Shown here one piece after another: positions 22,601 to 33,390 of a stretch of 64,000 bases of DNA; the stretch's first letter is position 1; each line of letters begins with the position of its first letter. This stretch comes from Megascapheus bottae (taxonomy: Eukaryota > Chordata > Mammalia > Rodentia > Geomyidae): positions 20,328,610 to 20,392,609 of the forward strand of contig JANJXV010000025.1 of assembly GCA_024803745.1 (NCBI GenBank), given 5' to 3'. Both the position numbers and the translations under genes were made by a program. The notes beneath the pieces are model-generated. The model had not been told where the DNA came from, ran no database searches, and saw only the letters and a list, made by a program, of their open reading frames with translations.

Positions 22601-23770
22601 TTATGGGGGGATAATGTATGGAGGCTCGTGTGTACCTCCCTCCTAGTTCTAAGGGGCCCAGAAGGTCAAGAGGGATTCTGAAGCATAAAGCCCAGCCTAG
22701 GTGGGAGGGGGGGCCTGGGAGGGGCCCCCTTCCTGCTCCTCAGCATTGCCTATAACCACAGCCCCCAACCACTTTTATTTTAGGGTGCCACCATCATTGT
22801 GTTCTGGGTCCAAGATGGCACCATTTGCATTGCAGGCCAAGGAATGGAAGCCGACAAGGGTGAGGGCAAGGGTAAATGAATGGTGCCTGGAAGGAGCTTC
22901 CAAAAGAAGATTCCAGAAGCCTCCAGAAGAGCCCACCCATGCTTTCTCCCTGGATGGCTTTAGGCAGGACTCAGCTGCTCGGCTCAGCCCAGCTGTGAGC
23001 GCACTGCTAAATGTCAGTGCTGTTCCTGCCATTTCCTCGAAGCGGCGATCCCACTGATATGACAGAGGGAGGTTTGTTGTCTTGTTTTTTTTCTTTAAAC
23101 TGGGGACATGTCGGGAGCTCAATGAAAAGGTCAGGAAGATAAATTAAGGTAGGTCCAGATGGAGCACTGTCCCCACACGTGTGTTGTTAAGGAAGCTGAG
23201 GAGATGTGGGCTAGAAGAGATGGAGTGGGGAGGAAGGGAGAGGGGTCTGGGGGACCCTGCACTCAGAACAGGACCTCTGGCACCAGAAGGAACCACAGCA
23301 GCAACAGAGACTGGAAAACAAATCCAGAGAAATGCAGTCACCCCACAGCCCCCTCCCTCGGACCCCCCAGGAGCAGGAGCAGGAGCCCCCTTCATTTATT
23401 AATGGCAGTTTCCATTTTCTCTCAATAGCATTTTTGGGGATCCACAGGGAATGGCCTGAACATCCCCGCAATTGTTCCCTCCACCCTCCAGCTACCCAGA
23501 GCCTAGGGCCTGACCTAATGTGACTTAAAAGCATGTGAATTTGTTGGGCATTTTGGGTACCAGAATGCAGCAAATGCACAGCCACCATTTTCTTTGCTGT
23601 TGTGGTGGTGGTGGCAGTTAAGGAAGTGACAGGTCACTGTCCTGCCGTGGCAGAGACTAAGCATCACCAGAGAGGCCCCTTGCCTGTGCAGAACCAAATG
23701 GCATGGCTGGGCCCGAGAGGAAGAACCAAGCCCTGGAGACAAATCCACCCACCCCGCAGCCATTTACATT
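22600..23770. other. Single-copy DNA, no gene seen
   Basis: Frames of 80-125 codons occur on both strands around 22700-23590 but overlap each other and carry no recognisable motif. Confidence 0.35.
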
Positions 23771-23774
23771 CTCT

Positions 23775-24130
23775 TGGTCTGTTTTTTCGTTGCTTATAGT
23801 GAAATGCCTGTGGCTGGGTGCTTTATAAACAAGAGAGGTTTATTTAACTCTGGGTTCTGGAGCTCTGGGAGTAGGGGGGGGGCATGTCTGGAGCAACTCC
23901 TCACCTCATGGGAGCTCCACAGCAGTGGTGAACAACAGCAGAAATGCACTTGCATTCGGGGCAGGACAAGAAGAGACAGACAGACAGGTGGGAACACAAG
24001 GGAGCTGAGACAACAAGATTCACTTCAGACAACCAATTCCTATGGACCAGTGTTTGCCCTCAAGATCTAAACACCTCCCACCAAGCCCCGCCCCCCAGAG
24101 GTTTGGCTCCACCCCCAGTGTCATAGTGGG
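23775..24130 (+). mobile_element. Old mammalian interspersed repeat, family unsure
   Basis: 'gttgcttatagtgaaatgcc', 'ctgggtgctttataaacaag' and 'gaggtttatttaactctggg' match a repeat common across mammals, with a matching later part 'caattcctatggaccag' and 'cacctcccaccaagccccgc'. I cannot name the family with certainty. Confidence 0.5.
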
Positions 24131-24674
24131 GACAACTCTCCCCTCCCCTTGACCTTGCTTGTGGCTGCATCCTGGCTGTCACTTCCTGAATCCCGGAGCC
24201 TTCCTCACTCTGTGCTGGTCTGGGAGGCAGCCAGCTCCATGTGACAGCATGGTGTCCTCACAGTTTACTGTGTCTGCAGCTCCAGCAGGGGCAGCTCTAG
24301 CGCGGGGTGAGGTAGGCAGGACCCCTTCTCTTCTCCTGCAATCCTATCACAAGTGCCCCATGCCCCCCCAGACAGGAGGGGAAGACATGGGTCTGCATCA
24401 CATCTCCACCCTTGGGGTGCCGGTGCTCAGCTCAGCACCGGGTGCGGGGGGGGGGCAGTGGATCTGAGTGGCTATGGCAACAGATGCTGGCTGAAGAGAG
24501 CAGAGCAAAGCCCAAACTTGCACATCGGGTTGGCTTGAGTGTGAGCACACGAGTGTGTGCAGGCTGGTTCAATGAGGAAGGTGTCTCCTGCCTGCTGGAT
24601 GCTCCACTCCCTTGCTCTAAACACTTGACAAAAGACTGGCTGCCAGGAAGCAGAGCTTGGGGGCCCCCAGACAG

Positions 24675-24903
24675 GCATCCTAGTGACTCAGGAGGCTGAG
24701 ATCCGAAGCCTGCTCAGGTGGGAAAGCCCGTGACACCCTTACCTCCCATTAACCACCAAAAACAAAGACCAAAGCCAGACGCAGAGCTGTGGCTCAAGAA
24801 GTAGAGGGCTAGCCTTGAGCACAAAATCTCAGGGACAAAATCCCAGGCACTGAGTTCAAGTCCCAGGACCCTCACCCCTCTACACACATACACACACACA
24901 ACC
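24675..24903 (+). mobile_element. Family A SINE, 5' truncated, CA-rich tail
   Basis: Starts at 'atcctagtgactcaggaggc', so about 25 bases of the head are missing. The right half ends 'gagttcaagtcccaggaccc' and the tail is (CA)-rich at 24884-24900. Confidence 0.88.
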
Positions 24904-24909
24904 ACCAGA

Positions 24910-25690
24910 GGCATGTGATCATGACACAGGATGGAAATGTGCCCCGATGGGTGATACGTTCACTGTGGCTCTCAAGGCTGAAAAGGCTCCCTGATTGGAC
25001 TCATGGGCCACCTTGGGGCCGACAGCAGACCAGACTCAGACTGTCCACTTGTTTTCAGGACCTGTACATTCACCTCACAGAAAGCCATGCGGATCAAGTC
25101 AATGGCACACAAAAGGTGTGCCTTTTTGCCCTGATACCTCCAAGTACACACAGTCCATCTATGGGGCCAGCTTCGCCTCGGCCCTCACACCTCCCCTCCC
25201 CACACACCTGCCGTGGAGGAAGTCCTGCTCTCTCCCCAGTGGGCTCTGACCCACAGACCCTGCCCACATCTGCACTCTGTAGAACGTTCCAGCCCTAGCA
25301 GAGAGCAGTGACCAGGGATGGGTAGGAATTGTCGCTGGCTGGTGGTCAACAATCACTACCGTCCAGAGATTAGTCTCTGCAGGACGAGGGCCTGCACACT
25401 CGCCGACGGTGGCACCGACACACGCAGGTGCTCAGGGTGGCCAGATGGCGGCCTCCATATCCACTTCCTCTCTGCACGCTCAGTGTTTCTATTCCCATGC
25501 CCACATCTCTACCACACACATCCCTGATCTGCTCCCAACCGCTGCAGCTGGTGCATCAGGAAAGCTTTCCAGCCTCGCACTTCCTCCAACCGTCTTCCAT
25601 GGCTCCAGCATGGCTCTCTTTCTATGCTCTAGATTCTCCCACAGCCCCACACCTCACAGCAACGTCTCTGCTCCTCTTTCTCTGGGCTAC
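24910..25690. other. Single-copy DNA, no gene seen
   Basis: Frames of 60-170 codons overlap on both strands without domains. Confidence 0.35.
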
Positions 25691-25874
25691 GGAGGACATC
25701 AAGACAGAAGGATAAGTTTGAGGCCAGTCCGGGGAAAAAGAGTTCATGACTTTTCAATGACTATCTGGGGGCAATGGAACATTTCATTCCGGAAACACAG
25801 ATGGCTGACTGTGGTTCTAAGCCAGTCCAGTCTAAAACAAACAACAAAGCTCACAAGATTTCATCTCAACAGAA

Positions 25875-26085
25875 GTTTGGCATGGCTGGGAATGCCTGTT
25901 ATCGCAGCCACCACAGTGAGTCTAAAATAGGGGAATCACAGTCCGAGCAAAGTCCTGGGAATAAAGCAAGACTCTATCTCAAAATAACCAGAGCAAGATA
26001 AAAGTGCTAGAGGCATGGCTCCGTAGGAGAAACCGGCTCAGCAACATAGCACTGAGTTCAAACCCAGGACCACCGCGCTGTGCCA
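25875..26085 (+). mobile_element. Old B1-ID composite SINE
   Basis: 'gcatggctgggaatgcctgt', 'caagactctatctcaaaata' (B1-like) then 'gaggcatggctccgtaggag' and 'gcactgagttcaaacccagg' (ID-like). It differs clearly from standard Family A, so it may be an older subfamily. A related B1-like stretch may start at 25690. Confidence 0.6.
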
Positions 26086-26289
26086 AACATGATGAGTCGG
26101 CCACCATAATCACAATAAAAAAAGAAAAATCAGTGAAGTCTTAGGAAATACAATTGCTTCATTCATGCCATTGCTGAGGGTTATGGGCTTGGAATCTCTT
26201 TTAGTTTCGAGACACATAAGTAGCCTCGTTTCCCATTTAGGTACTACATTTTTTTTTAAGTCACTAAAAGTACCTAATTAGAATAAATC

Positions 26290-26532
26290 TTGGCAGGTGC
26301 TGTGGCTGACACCGTAATCCCTAGCTACTGCGGAGGCTGAGATCTCTAAGGGTCGAGGTTCAAAGCCAGCCTGGGCAGAAAAGTTTGTGTAACTCTTATC
26401 TCCAGCTGACCAAGTACAAAGCTAAAAGTGGACGCGTGGCTTCAGCGGCAGAGTGCCAGCCTTGTGCAAGGAAAAGAAAAAGAGTACAAGAGTGTGCCAG
26501 GCCTGGAGCTCAAGCCCCAGGAGTGGCACAAA
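26290..26532 (+). mobile_element. Family A SINE, full length
   Basis: 'ggcaggtgctgtggctgaca', 'aaagccagcctgggcagaaa' and 'gcctggagctcaagccccag'. Confidence 0.9.
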
Positions 26533-27024
26533 TAAAATGAACATCTGTGGGATTCCTTCAGGTGTCCATCAATGCACTGAATGGAGGCTCGTGTAAGCCC
26601 TGCCCCACATATCACATTTTATAGGGGGCTCTCGTATGCCCTGCCCACAGCCAGCCTTGCTTCCTAGAGTCCATGTGGCACCACTGGAGCCTCAGTGACA
26701 CTCTTGGCAGCCCCCAGCTTATCTGGCTGCTAAGAGTAGACGCCCTCCAGGCTGAGGTGACCGTCAGTGACCTCAGCGCTTTGGGTGTGTGCTCTCCCGT
26801 GGTGGGGGTGGAGTGGGAATTGTGGAAGGACCCACGGAACAGGAAGTGGGAGGGGACATACATCGCCCCTCTGCTCTCCCCAGCAAGCACCCCCATCTCT
26901 TACTATTTTGACATGTGCTTCAAGTCAGCACGAAGAATCGGATTGTGTGATATCAAAACGCACAGCCAGGCGTGTGTGCCATTGGGACATTTTGTCTGCT
27001 GGGGGACTGGATTGCTTCTACCCC

Positions 27025-27118
27025 AGATTTGAGAAGCTGAGGCAGGAGGATCATGAGTTACAATGCCAGCTGGAACTACAGGGATCCTGTCTCAACACAG
27101 AAAAGGCAACAAAAAAAA
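27025..27118 (+). mobile_element. B1-like SINE fragment
   Basis: 'aagctgaggcaggaggatca' and 'actacagggatcctgtctca' with an A-rich tail. No ID half. Confidence 0.7.
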
Positions 27119-27183
27119 GTTTACCTTTGGGATAAAGCAGGTTCCTTTAGAAAACAGACATGCTCAATCACTGTTGACATGCT

Positions 27184-27218
27184 CTGTGTGTGTGTGTGTG
27201 TGTGAGTGTGTGTGTGTG
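27184..27218 (+). repeat. (GT)n microsatellite
   Basis: It adjoins the antisense SINE at 27219 and is probably its tail, read backwards. Confidence 0.9.
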
Positions 27219-27427
27219 TCCTGGGGCTTGAACTCAGGACCTGGGCACTGTCCTTGAGTTCTAGTTTGCTCAAGTCGGGCCCTCTACCACTTGGGCCACA
27301 ACCCTACTTCTGGTTAGTTCATCTGAGATGAGTCTCACAGCTTTTTCTGCCTGGGATTAACTTTGAACCGTGATCCTCAGGTCTCAGTCTCCTAAGCAGC
27401 TAGGATTACAGGGTGAGCCCCCAGCCT
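27219..27427 (-). mobile_element. Family A SINE, antisense, full length
   Basis: 'cctggggcttgaactcagga', 'caccttggg'-like middle with 'tctaccacttgggccacaac', and head 'gcagctaggattacagggtg'. Confidence 0.92.
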
Positions 27428-27689
27428 GTGGTTCTCGAGTGCCCCTGGGATAGTATGCAACACCAAGCTGGGAAGTGTTTTCAGAGGCTGTCCACTGGTG
27501 TGGTGGGGGAGGCAGGATTGTGGTGGCTCACTCATCTCCCCTTTCCAGCAAACACAGACCTAGTGGGGGGAGGGGCAGTCAGGCAGCCTTGCGGCTTCGC
27601 CATAACAACAATGCTAAGGAAACCAGGATGGGATGGCTGGCTAGAGGGTTGGCACCGCCTAAGGGCTTGTGAATGACTTTGGAAATTGG

Positions 27690-28570
27690 CAGGAAGTCGA
27701 GGCCAGAGCCATGGCATTAAGCCAGTGCATCTATTAAAATGTCTTAAGCGATGCCCTTTCAAAATCTGTAAAGTGACTTTTCCAAAAAAAAGAAGGACTC
27801 TGTGTGCAAGAAATTCTGTGGAGAAACAGTACTTAAGACTACAATGGGATGTTATTTTCACCTTAGCAGAGTGTCAAGGATTATAAAGTTTGATCATATT
27901 CTGTGTTGGGGGAAAAGATACTATACATTATTCATGGAAGAATAAATTGCTATCATCTCTGTGATGAGAAATATGTCAATAGCGATCAGAATGACAAAAT
28001 CCCATAGCTTGTGACCCAGCAAATTTGCTTCTAAGAATTTATCCCACAGATAAACCTGCCTTGGGCCACAGTGACCACAGCAGGCCAAGTGGGGTGGGGG
28101 TTGGGGATGTGAAGAGATTTGTGCAGGAATGTGGGGGTAGCGTGGTTCCCAGGAGGCTGGGAAGTCCCCCAACAGCTCTGCTCACAGACTGGAGACTGGA
28201 GGACACAGAGGTCTGCAGGGTAACTGGAGTGGAATTCCCAGAGTGTGCAGGGACCGGGAGTCCCAGGCTTTGAGGCTACTGCTCCATGGTTGTTCTATCT
28301 GGGCCCTGCACACATTACTACAGTCCCCACCCACCCACCCCAACCACTGACTCGGCCACCAGTATTTTCCCAAAGCCCTCACTCAGAGAAGACCCAGAAA
28401 TATTTCACCTGGGCACCGCTCGCCTCAGTCAACACACAAAATCAACCATTGCAACTCTCCATGTGCACGGCATTCTTTATGTGAAGACAGAAGAGGAAAA
28501 ATGTTCATCAATGGGGTCTACATAATTTCTAGTGGACTATTAAGTACCAGTGAAAACATATAAAGTGTTT
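27690..28570 (+). mobile_element. Old L1 (L1M-type) 3' fragment, sense, part 1
   Basis: 'cttgtgacccagcaaatttg' with 'ctaagaatttatcccacaga' (27997-28048) is a well-preserved old-L1 phrase. 'aatgttcatcaatggggtct' (28500) and 'taatttctagtggactatta' continue in the right order. The middle (28080-28440) is more GC-rich and not clearly L1. Confidence 0.6.
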
Positions 28571-28595
28571 TTTTTTATTATTTGTTTGTTTGTTG

Positions 28596-28796
28596 ATGGC
28601 TCTGGAGCTTGAACTCTGGGCCGGGGTGCTGTCCCTGAGCTCAAGGTGAGTGCTCTACTACTTGAGTCACAGCACTGCTTCTGGCTTTTTTTGAATAGTT
28701 TATCGGAAATAAGAGTCTCACAGATTTTCTTGCCTGTTCTGGCTTTGAACTATGATCCTCAGATCTCAGCCTCTTGAGGAGGTAGAATGACAGCTT
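28596..28796 (-). mobile_element. Family A SINE, antisense, inside old L1
   Basis: 'ctctggagcttgaactctgg', 'ctactacttgagtcacagca', 'gatcctcagatctcagcctc'. Old-L1-like DNA lies on both sides, so it is a later insertion. Confidence 0.88.
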
Positions 28797-28799
28797 AAT

Positions 28800-28920
28800 T
28801 TTATGTATTCGTAAGCAAGCTTTTCAAAATAGCCATTAAGGGAAAGGAAAATTCAGACAAAAATGTGCAGCACAATATTTTTTATAAGAATAAAAATTAT
28901 GTATTTATTCAAGTACAGAG
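28800..28920 (+). mobile_element. Old L1 3' fragment, sense, part 2
   Basis: 'aagcttttcaaaatagccat' and 'gcagcacaatattttttata' fit the continuation of the old L1 after the SINE. Confidence 0.45.
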
Positions 28921-29234
28921 TAGCTTGTCGCCTCACCACTGGAGAGGCAGGGCTTCCTGAAAGCCAGGGCTGTTCCCTCTGGACACAGAGGTCACAAATG
29001 TTCTCTTGGCAAATATTCCTGGCCCCACGGATTTGGGGGAGCTGAATGAGTCCTTAGAAACATCAAGCCCAACCAGCTACCTTACTCCACGTGTGAGTAA
29101 ATTGAGGCTTAGGTTGTTCAGGACCAGGATTTAGAGGAACTCGGGTCTTTCTAAACATGAAAAGAACCAAAATGAAAATGTCCCCCAGGCTTTAACATGT
29201 AACCTTGGTTGTATTTTGGTTTTCCTTTTGTTTT

Positions 29235-29371
29235 AGTGCTGGGGTTGGAACTCCGGGCCTTGGGTTTGCTAGGCAAGTGTGGTACCACTTGATCCCTTAT
29301 ACACTCATTTTTTTTAGATAAGAATCTGACCATCATAACTTGTGATGACAGGTGAGCCACCACACCAAGCT
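29235..29371 (-). mobile_element. ID/B1 composite SINE, antisense, diverged
   Basis: 'gctggggttggaactccggg', 'ttgctaggcaagtgtggtac' and 'acaggtgagccaccacacca'. The ID half has the classic 'gctaggcaagtg' word, unlike Family A. Confidence 0.65.
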
Positions 29372-29374
29372 TTT

Positions 29375-29625
29375 CTTGTTGAGATTGAATTGTCCTGGAA
29401 CTGTGGTCTCAGCCCCCTGTTGAGATAGGCTGGCTTGGAACTGGAACTGCTATGCCTGGGCTGGCCTAACACCAGAACTTACTCAGCCCCCTAAGTGGCT
29501 GGAGTCATGGGAGCATGAACCACTGACCACTGCACTCAGCTAGTGGCTGAGATGTGGTCTCATAAACTTTTGCCCCAATTGGCCTCCACCTGTGATCTTC
29601 CTGCGCTCTGCCTCCTGTAGAGCTG
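29375..29625 (-). mobile_element. B1-like SINE fragments, antisense
   Basis: 'ttgtcctggaactgtggtct', 'aggctggcttggaactggaa' and later 'gatgtggtctcataaac' with 'ctccacctgtgatcttcctg' suggest one or two old B1 monomers. Confidence 0.5.
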
Positions 29626-29804
29626 AACCCTCTCCTGCCTGATGCAGCCCTGGCCCAGCCCCCAGGAAACCTTCTCCTGCGCTAGACAGATGCGAGAGGA
29701 GGGAGCTCATCTCACCAAGGCCAAGGCAGCTGGAGAAACCGAGGGTGGCCTTTCCAACAGAGGAGGACGCACCGCCGGTGCAATCTCTAGTCATTCGTGG
29801 TGCT

Positions 29805-29960
29805 TCTCAGAGTGAAAATATGAGCTAATGGGAGCATTAGAATTGATTAATTGAAGGAGGCTTTTTGGTGTAAATACACCTGCAGACATGTTGTAAGGTG
29901 GCATGAATTTCCTGCTAAGGCTTAGAGAAACGCAGACCTCGGAACACAGCAAGAAGAATG
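29805..29960. promoter_or_regulatory. Candidate conserved enhancer beside the CCAAT minisatellite
   Basis: AT-rich, repeat-free; 'gaattgattaattgaagg' (homeodomain-type sites) and 'tgtaaatacacctgcagaca' (FOX word TAAATA, E-box CACCTG). It lies 140 bp before the array at 30094. Confidence 0.35.
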
Positions 29961-30093
29961 GCGGGGTGTGTGCAAAACGTGGCTGCCCATTTCCTGACAC
30001 TCCAGATCCTCCCCGATTGCTGGGAGAGCCGGGTGATGGGCGCCATCCCGCGCCAGGGAGGGGCCGGCCCTCCTTGCTGCTGGGCCTCCAAGA

Positions 30094-30466
30094 CCTCACT
30101 GCCGATTGGCTGGTCCCTCTGCCGATGGGTCAAAACCTCACTGCTGATTGGCTGGGTCCCTAGGTGAATGGTTCTTCAAGACCTCACTGCTGATTGGCTG
30201 GGGTATTCAAGCTCTCACTGCTGATTGGCTGGTCCCTATATGTGGCTGGGTCTTCAAGACCTCACTGCGGATTGGCTGGTCCTCGTGCCAATGGGTCAAA
30301 ACCTCACTGCTGATTGGCTGGTCCTTATGTGGCTGGGTCTTCAAGCCCTCACTGCTGATTGGCTGGTCCCTATGTGGCTGGGTCTTCAAAACCTCACTGC
30401 TGATTGGTTGGTCCCTATGTGGCTGGGGCTTCAAGCCCTCACTGCTGATTGGCTGGTCCCCGTGCT
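30094..30466 (+). repeat. Nine-unit ~45-bp minisatellite carrying ATTGG (CCAAT) in every unit
   Basis: Units start at 30094, 30136, 30182, 30213, 30260, 30302, 30347, 30392 and 30437 with 'cctcactgctgattggctgg' or near variants. ATTGG lies at 30105, 30147, 30193, 30224, 30271, 30313, 30358, 30403 and 30448. The last three steps are exactly 45 bases, others 31-47. Inverted CCAAT is the core NF-Y site, and the extended form GATTGGCTG is near-optimal in most units. The 45-base unit keeps a frame open (about 210 codons from 30148), which I take as an artefact. Confidence 0.9.
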
Positions 30467-30636
30467 CCCCGCCCGGGGAAGAGCCCTGTGTCCAGGCCCA
30501 GTCCCCCGGGCTGCTCAAGCCCACTGGGTCCTGGAGGGACCGCGTGGGAATGACACCTTCCGCAGATCGTTTTTCTTGGTCAATGCCACATAGCACAATG
30601 GTTACCGTCCTCGCTACTGCGTGTGCATGTCTGTGT

Positions 30637-30843
30637 GTGTGGCTTCAACTCAGGGCCTGGGCACTGCCCTTGAGATGTTTTTTTGCTCAGGCACTCTATT
30701 TGGGCCACAGCTCCACTTCCACTTTTTGGGGGGGGGACGGGGGGGTGTTTGATTTTTTTTTTTTTGTGGTTCATTGGAGATAAGTCTCTCAGACTTTGTT
30801 GCTCAAGCTGGTTTTGAACCGTGGTCCTCAGATCTCAGCCCGA
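30637..30843 (-). mobile_element. Family A SINE, antisense, truncated head
   Basis: 'cttcaactcagggcctgggc', 'gggccacagctccacttcca' and 'ggtcctcagatctcagcccg'. The head after 'ctcagcc' is missing. The internal G- and T-runs (30728-30765) are expanded. Confidence 0.88.
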
Positions 30844-30984
30844 GCCAGCAGCCACCTCGCAGGAAGGTTCCCGTCTTCTAAGGGTACCGCTCCACGCCGC
30901 CGCCTGGGATGCACCCTAGAGCAGAACTCCAACTCTGTACCCAGCAAACAAGAATCTCCCTCCCCCACCCCCAGCCCTTAGCAG

Positions 30985-31350
30985 CCAACCGCCAGCTGTC
31001 CATGATGTAAACTGCTTTAGATAGGCCTACCCCTGGAATCAGACATGTGTCCTTGTATGGCTGGCTCGGTTCACTTAACGTGTTCTTGGGCTTCGGTCTT
31101 GCCATGGAATGGGAACAAAATTAGCTTCCTTCTCAGGACTAACATTCCATTGTCTGGAGGCATGAGGTTTATCCATTCATTCCCTTGCCTCTGCCCAGTA
31201 GAGTGTCATGAATACAACTGTAGTGCATTGTGGAGGGCTAATATTTCCTTGAGTCACAATTTGGAATATTTGGGGGGTATTTATCCAGCAGGGGGATTTC
31301 TGGGGATGTCATTCCTGGCTACCCCCCCCCAATGCCATTTGGAGCCTCCA
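30985..31350 (-). mobile_element. L1 3' end fragment, antisense
   Basis: 'gtatggctggctcggttcac', 'actaacattccattgtctgg', 'tttatccattcattcccttg' and 'ggtatttatccagcaggggg' are the reversed L1 3'-end phrases in order. Decayed, no frame. Confidence 0.7.
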
Positions 31351-31980
31351 TTATATGGGGGAAGAAAAGTAACTGCAATCAGTGCCCTCTAAGCAAGTCA
31401 CCCCATGGATGCAGTTAACAGTCAGAGCTGACAAAAAGGACATTCTCCCCTTTCCTCCTCCAGACAACACCCCCAACCTAAGACAAAGGGATAGATATGG
31501 CCAGGAATCAAGCAAACACTCTTAGGCAGCCCAGGCTCTGTAGGAATTCTAATAGTTTTGAAGAAATGCTACAACTACTTCTCACGTGGAAGTTGTACCA
31601 TCTCACATTTCCACCAACTTCTCTTGCCTCTTCACAAATGTTTATTATGTTCTCTAGGGAGTGACCAGCCCTACTGGATGCAACATTCCCACACTCAGTA
31701 CCCATCTCTGGGGTGAGAACAAAGGAAAACAGCCACGTTGCTTAAGAGCTTTCCTATATCGTCAGGATGCTAAAGGAATTCAACAGGACAGTCCTTGGTG
31801 TAGACAAAGTCATGGGGTGAACAGTTAAATCTCTTGTCAAAGGAGACTTTCCTCTTCCTCTGTTCAAGTGAAGATAGGGGAAATGACAAGGTCAGATTCT
31901 TCTAGATTCAATAATGCTTCAATCTGCACCCACCAACTGTGATACTGGCAATATCACCTGTTAAGATGGGGGAGAAAATT
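31350..31980. other. Single-copy DNA, nothing recognised
   Basis: May include further L1 debris, but nothing I can align by eye. Confidence 0.3.
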
Positions 31981-32222
31981 ACCAGCCGCCACCACCACCA
32001 CCCCTAGACGGTTGACTATAAAGAAAATCCCATGAAATCACAAACCTGAAGCAACAGGGAGTGTGTTGTTCCTTGTTAAGAAATAGAGGGAGAGGGAGAG
32101 AGAAAGAAGAAGGAGAGAGCGAGCTCCAATACAATTTGTTAACAGAAAGCACGGAGAAGCCTCCTTCCAGGAGGTAACAGAGTAAATTTCCCAGCTGGTG
32201 ACCGAGAAAGGTGAATGGCCTG

Positions 32223-32400
32223 CTTATATAGCCAGAGTAGGCGGGGACAAGGATGTCTACACCAATCATGACAGTCTCCTCCGACTTGCACCAATTATGG
32301 TCAGACCATTATGCAAAGTTTGTGTTTGAACCAATCACAGGTCTTCTGTTGGGTCATAGTGCCCTCCCTCACCCTGTTTCCCACCCCCACCCCCCACCCC
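32223..32400 (-). promoter_or_regulatory. TATA / triple CCAAT promoter-like block
   Basis: On the minus strand TATATAAGCA ends at 32221. CCAAT occurs on the plus strand at 32263-32267, 32291-32295 and 32331-32335, which is 35-110 bases upstream of that TATA box. A GC-box-like 'gcgggg' lies at 32241-32246 and a G-quadruplex-type tract at 32380-32401. Confidence 0.5.
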
Positions 32401-32401
32401 C
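32380..32401 (-). other. G-quadruplex motif on the minus strand
   Basis: Plus strand has C-runs of 3, 5, 6 and 5 separated by single A bases, giving a one-base-loop G4 on the minus strand and overlapping CCCACCCC (KLF/SP-type) words. Confidence 0.55.
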
Positions 32402-32579
32402 AGTGGCAGTTATGACAGTTGGTTTTCTGTTGAACCAAAGGAGGCTTAGTGCAATGGCAAGTCAACAGCACTTTTGGCAATAGTTAACAAACTTCCAAAA
32501 GCAGGGGAAGAAGCATGCAAGGCTTTCCCCAGTGAAGGCTAGCTACTCGCTAAAGGAAACAGGGTTATAGATTTTGTTT

Positions 32580-33220
32580 AGGATGTTAGCTCCATCTGTT
32601 TGGCTGGAAGGTTTGCGCTTATTTTTTCAAAAAAAAATTTTTTCCAGGATTTTTCTGTTGTATATGTGTACCATGAGGCCACCAAGTAGATGTGCAGTCA
32701 GTGGCAAAAAAAAAAAGACTTCTTGCAGCCATCCTCTCGCAGGAAGCATGGCCATCCTGAGGACTGAGACAGTTCAAGGACAGCCTGAAGCAGGAGGAAG
32801 AGGAAGAGGTGGGAGAAAACGGGAGACGAGACTGGGCTTCCTACTCACAAATGCTCTGTTCCCAGAAACAAGTCATTTATCAAAGTACTGGAGTCTCATT
32901 GACTGTCAAAATGCAAGGGCTAATTACAGAGAAGAGCAATGGCCTACACGGGCCAAGAAGACAGGGCCTGTTCAATTCATGTGGCAGGAAGGGGGGTCAC
33001 TAGCGTACAATGTTTTAGACATCCGATCGGGGTGGTTTAATTAGCCATTGGTGAGGACGCTGGATAGTCTGCTCTTCCAGAAGCCATTAGTCATCCTTAG
33101 CTTTGAAACACGTTGTTCAGTTCTCCCACTCAGCAAATCCTTCCTGGGGCCTGCAGTGGGTCAAAGAAGATGCCCAGCATTCTGGATATAGCACAGTCTA
33201 GTAGAAGATGGAAGCCTTCG
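32580..33220. other. Single-copy DNA, no gene seen
   Basis: A-runs at 32629 and 32706. About 33130-33220 ('cccagcattctggatatagc') resembles an ancient repeat that I cannot classify. Confidence 0.3.
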
Positions 33221-33224
33221 CCCT

Positions 33225-33390
33225 CTGTATTAGTCAGGGTTATCCAGAAAAATACTAGCAGGAATTAGAGAGAGGATAGAGAGATGGACAGATAGATTTG
33301 ATCTGTAGGTAGGGGGATAGAGTATAGATTAACTATGCAGATGGAAGGTAGGGTGTTCATAGATGGGTACATAATAAGAATGTAGGAAGG
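33225..33390 (+). mobile_element. Old mammalian repeat ('tattagtcagggtt' type) with GATA-like tail
   Basis: 'gtattagtcagggttatcca' and 'aaaaatactagcaggaatta' match a widespread mammalian repeat start, followed by degenerate GATAGA repeats to 33350. The family name is uncertain. Confidence 0.5.

Larger units (their letters stand above)
31985..32580 (-). mobile_element. Possible solo LTR (minus strand)
   Basis: A promoter-like arrangement reads on the minus strand: C/G-rich stretch, three CCAAT-type boxes, GC box, TATA box, then about 240 bases of leader-like sequence with a TC-rich tract (32080-32120). This layout is common in rodent LTRs. Terminal TG...CA and target duplications could not be fixed, so borders and class are uncertain. 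Confidence 0.4.

Noticed and set aside
23184..23402. Small frames around 23.2-23.6 kb as a coding exon
   Set aside because: Long frames occur in several registers on both strands, typical of GC-rich non-coding DNA.
30000..30100. CpG island
   Set aside because: Some CG pairs, but the stretch is too short and they drop off quickly; does not reach island length.
30148..30783. 211-codon repetitive frame through the CCAAT minisatellite
   Set aside because: The 45-base unit is a multiple of three, so openness is expected. The frame then runs into an antisense SINE. No initiation or splice support.
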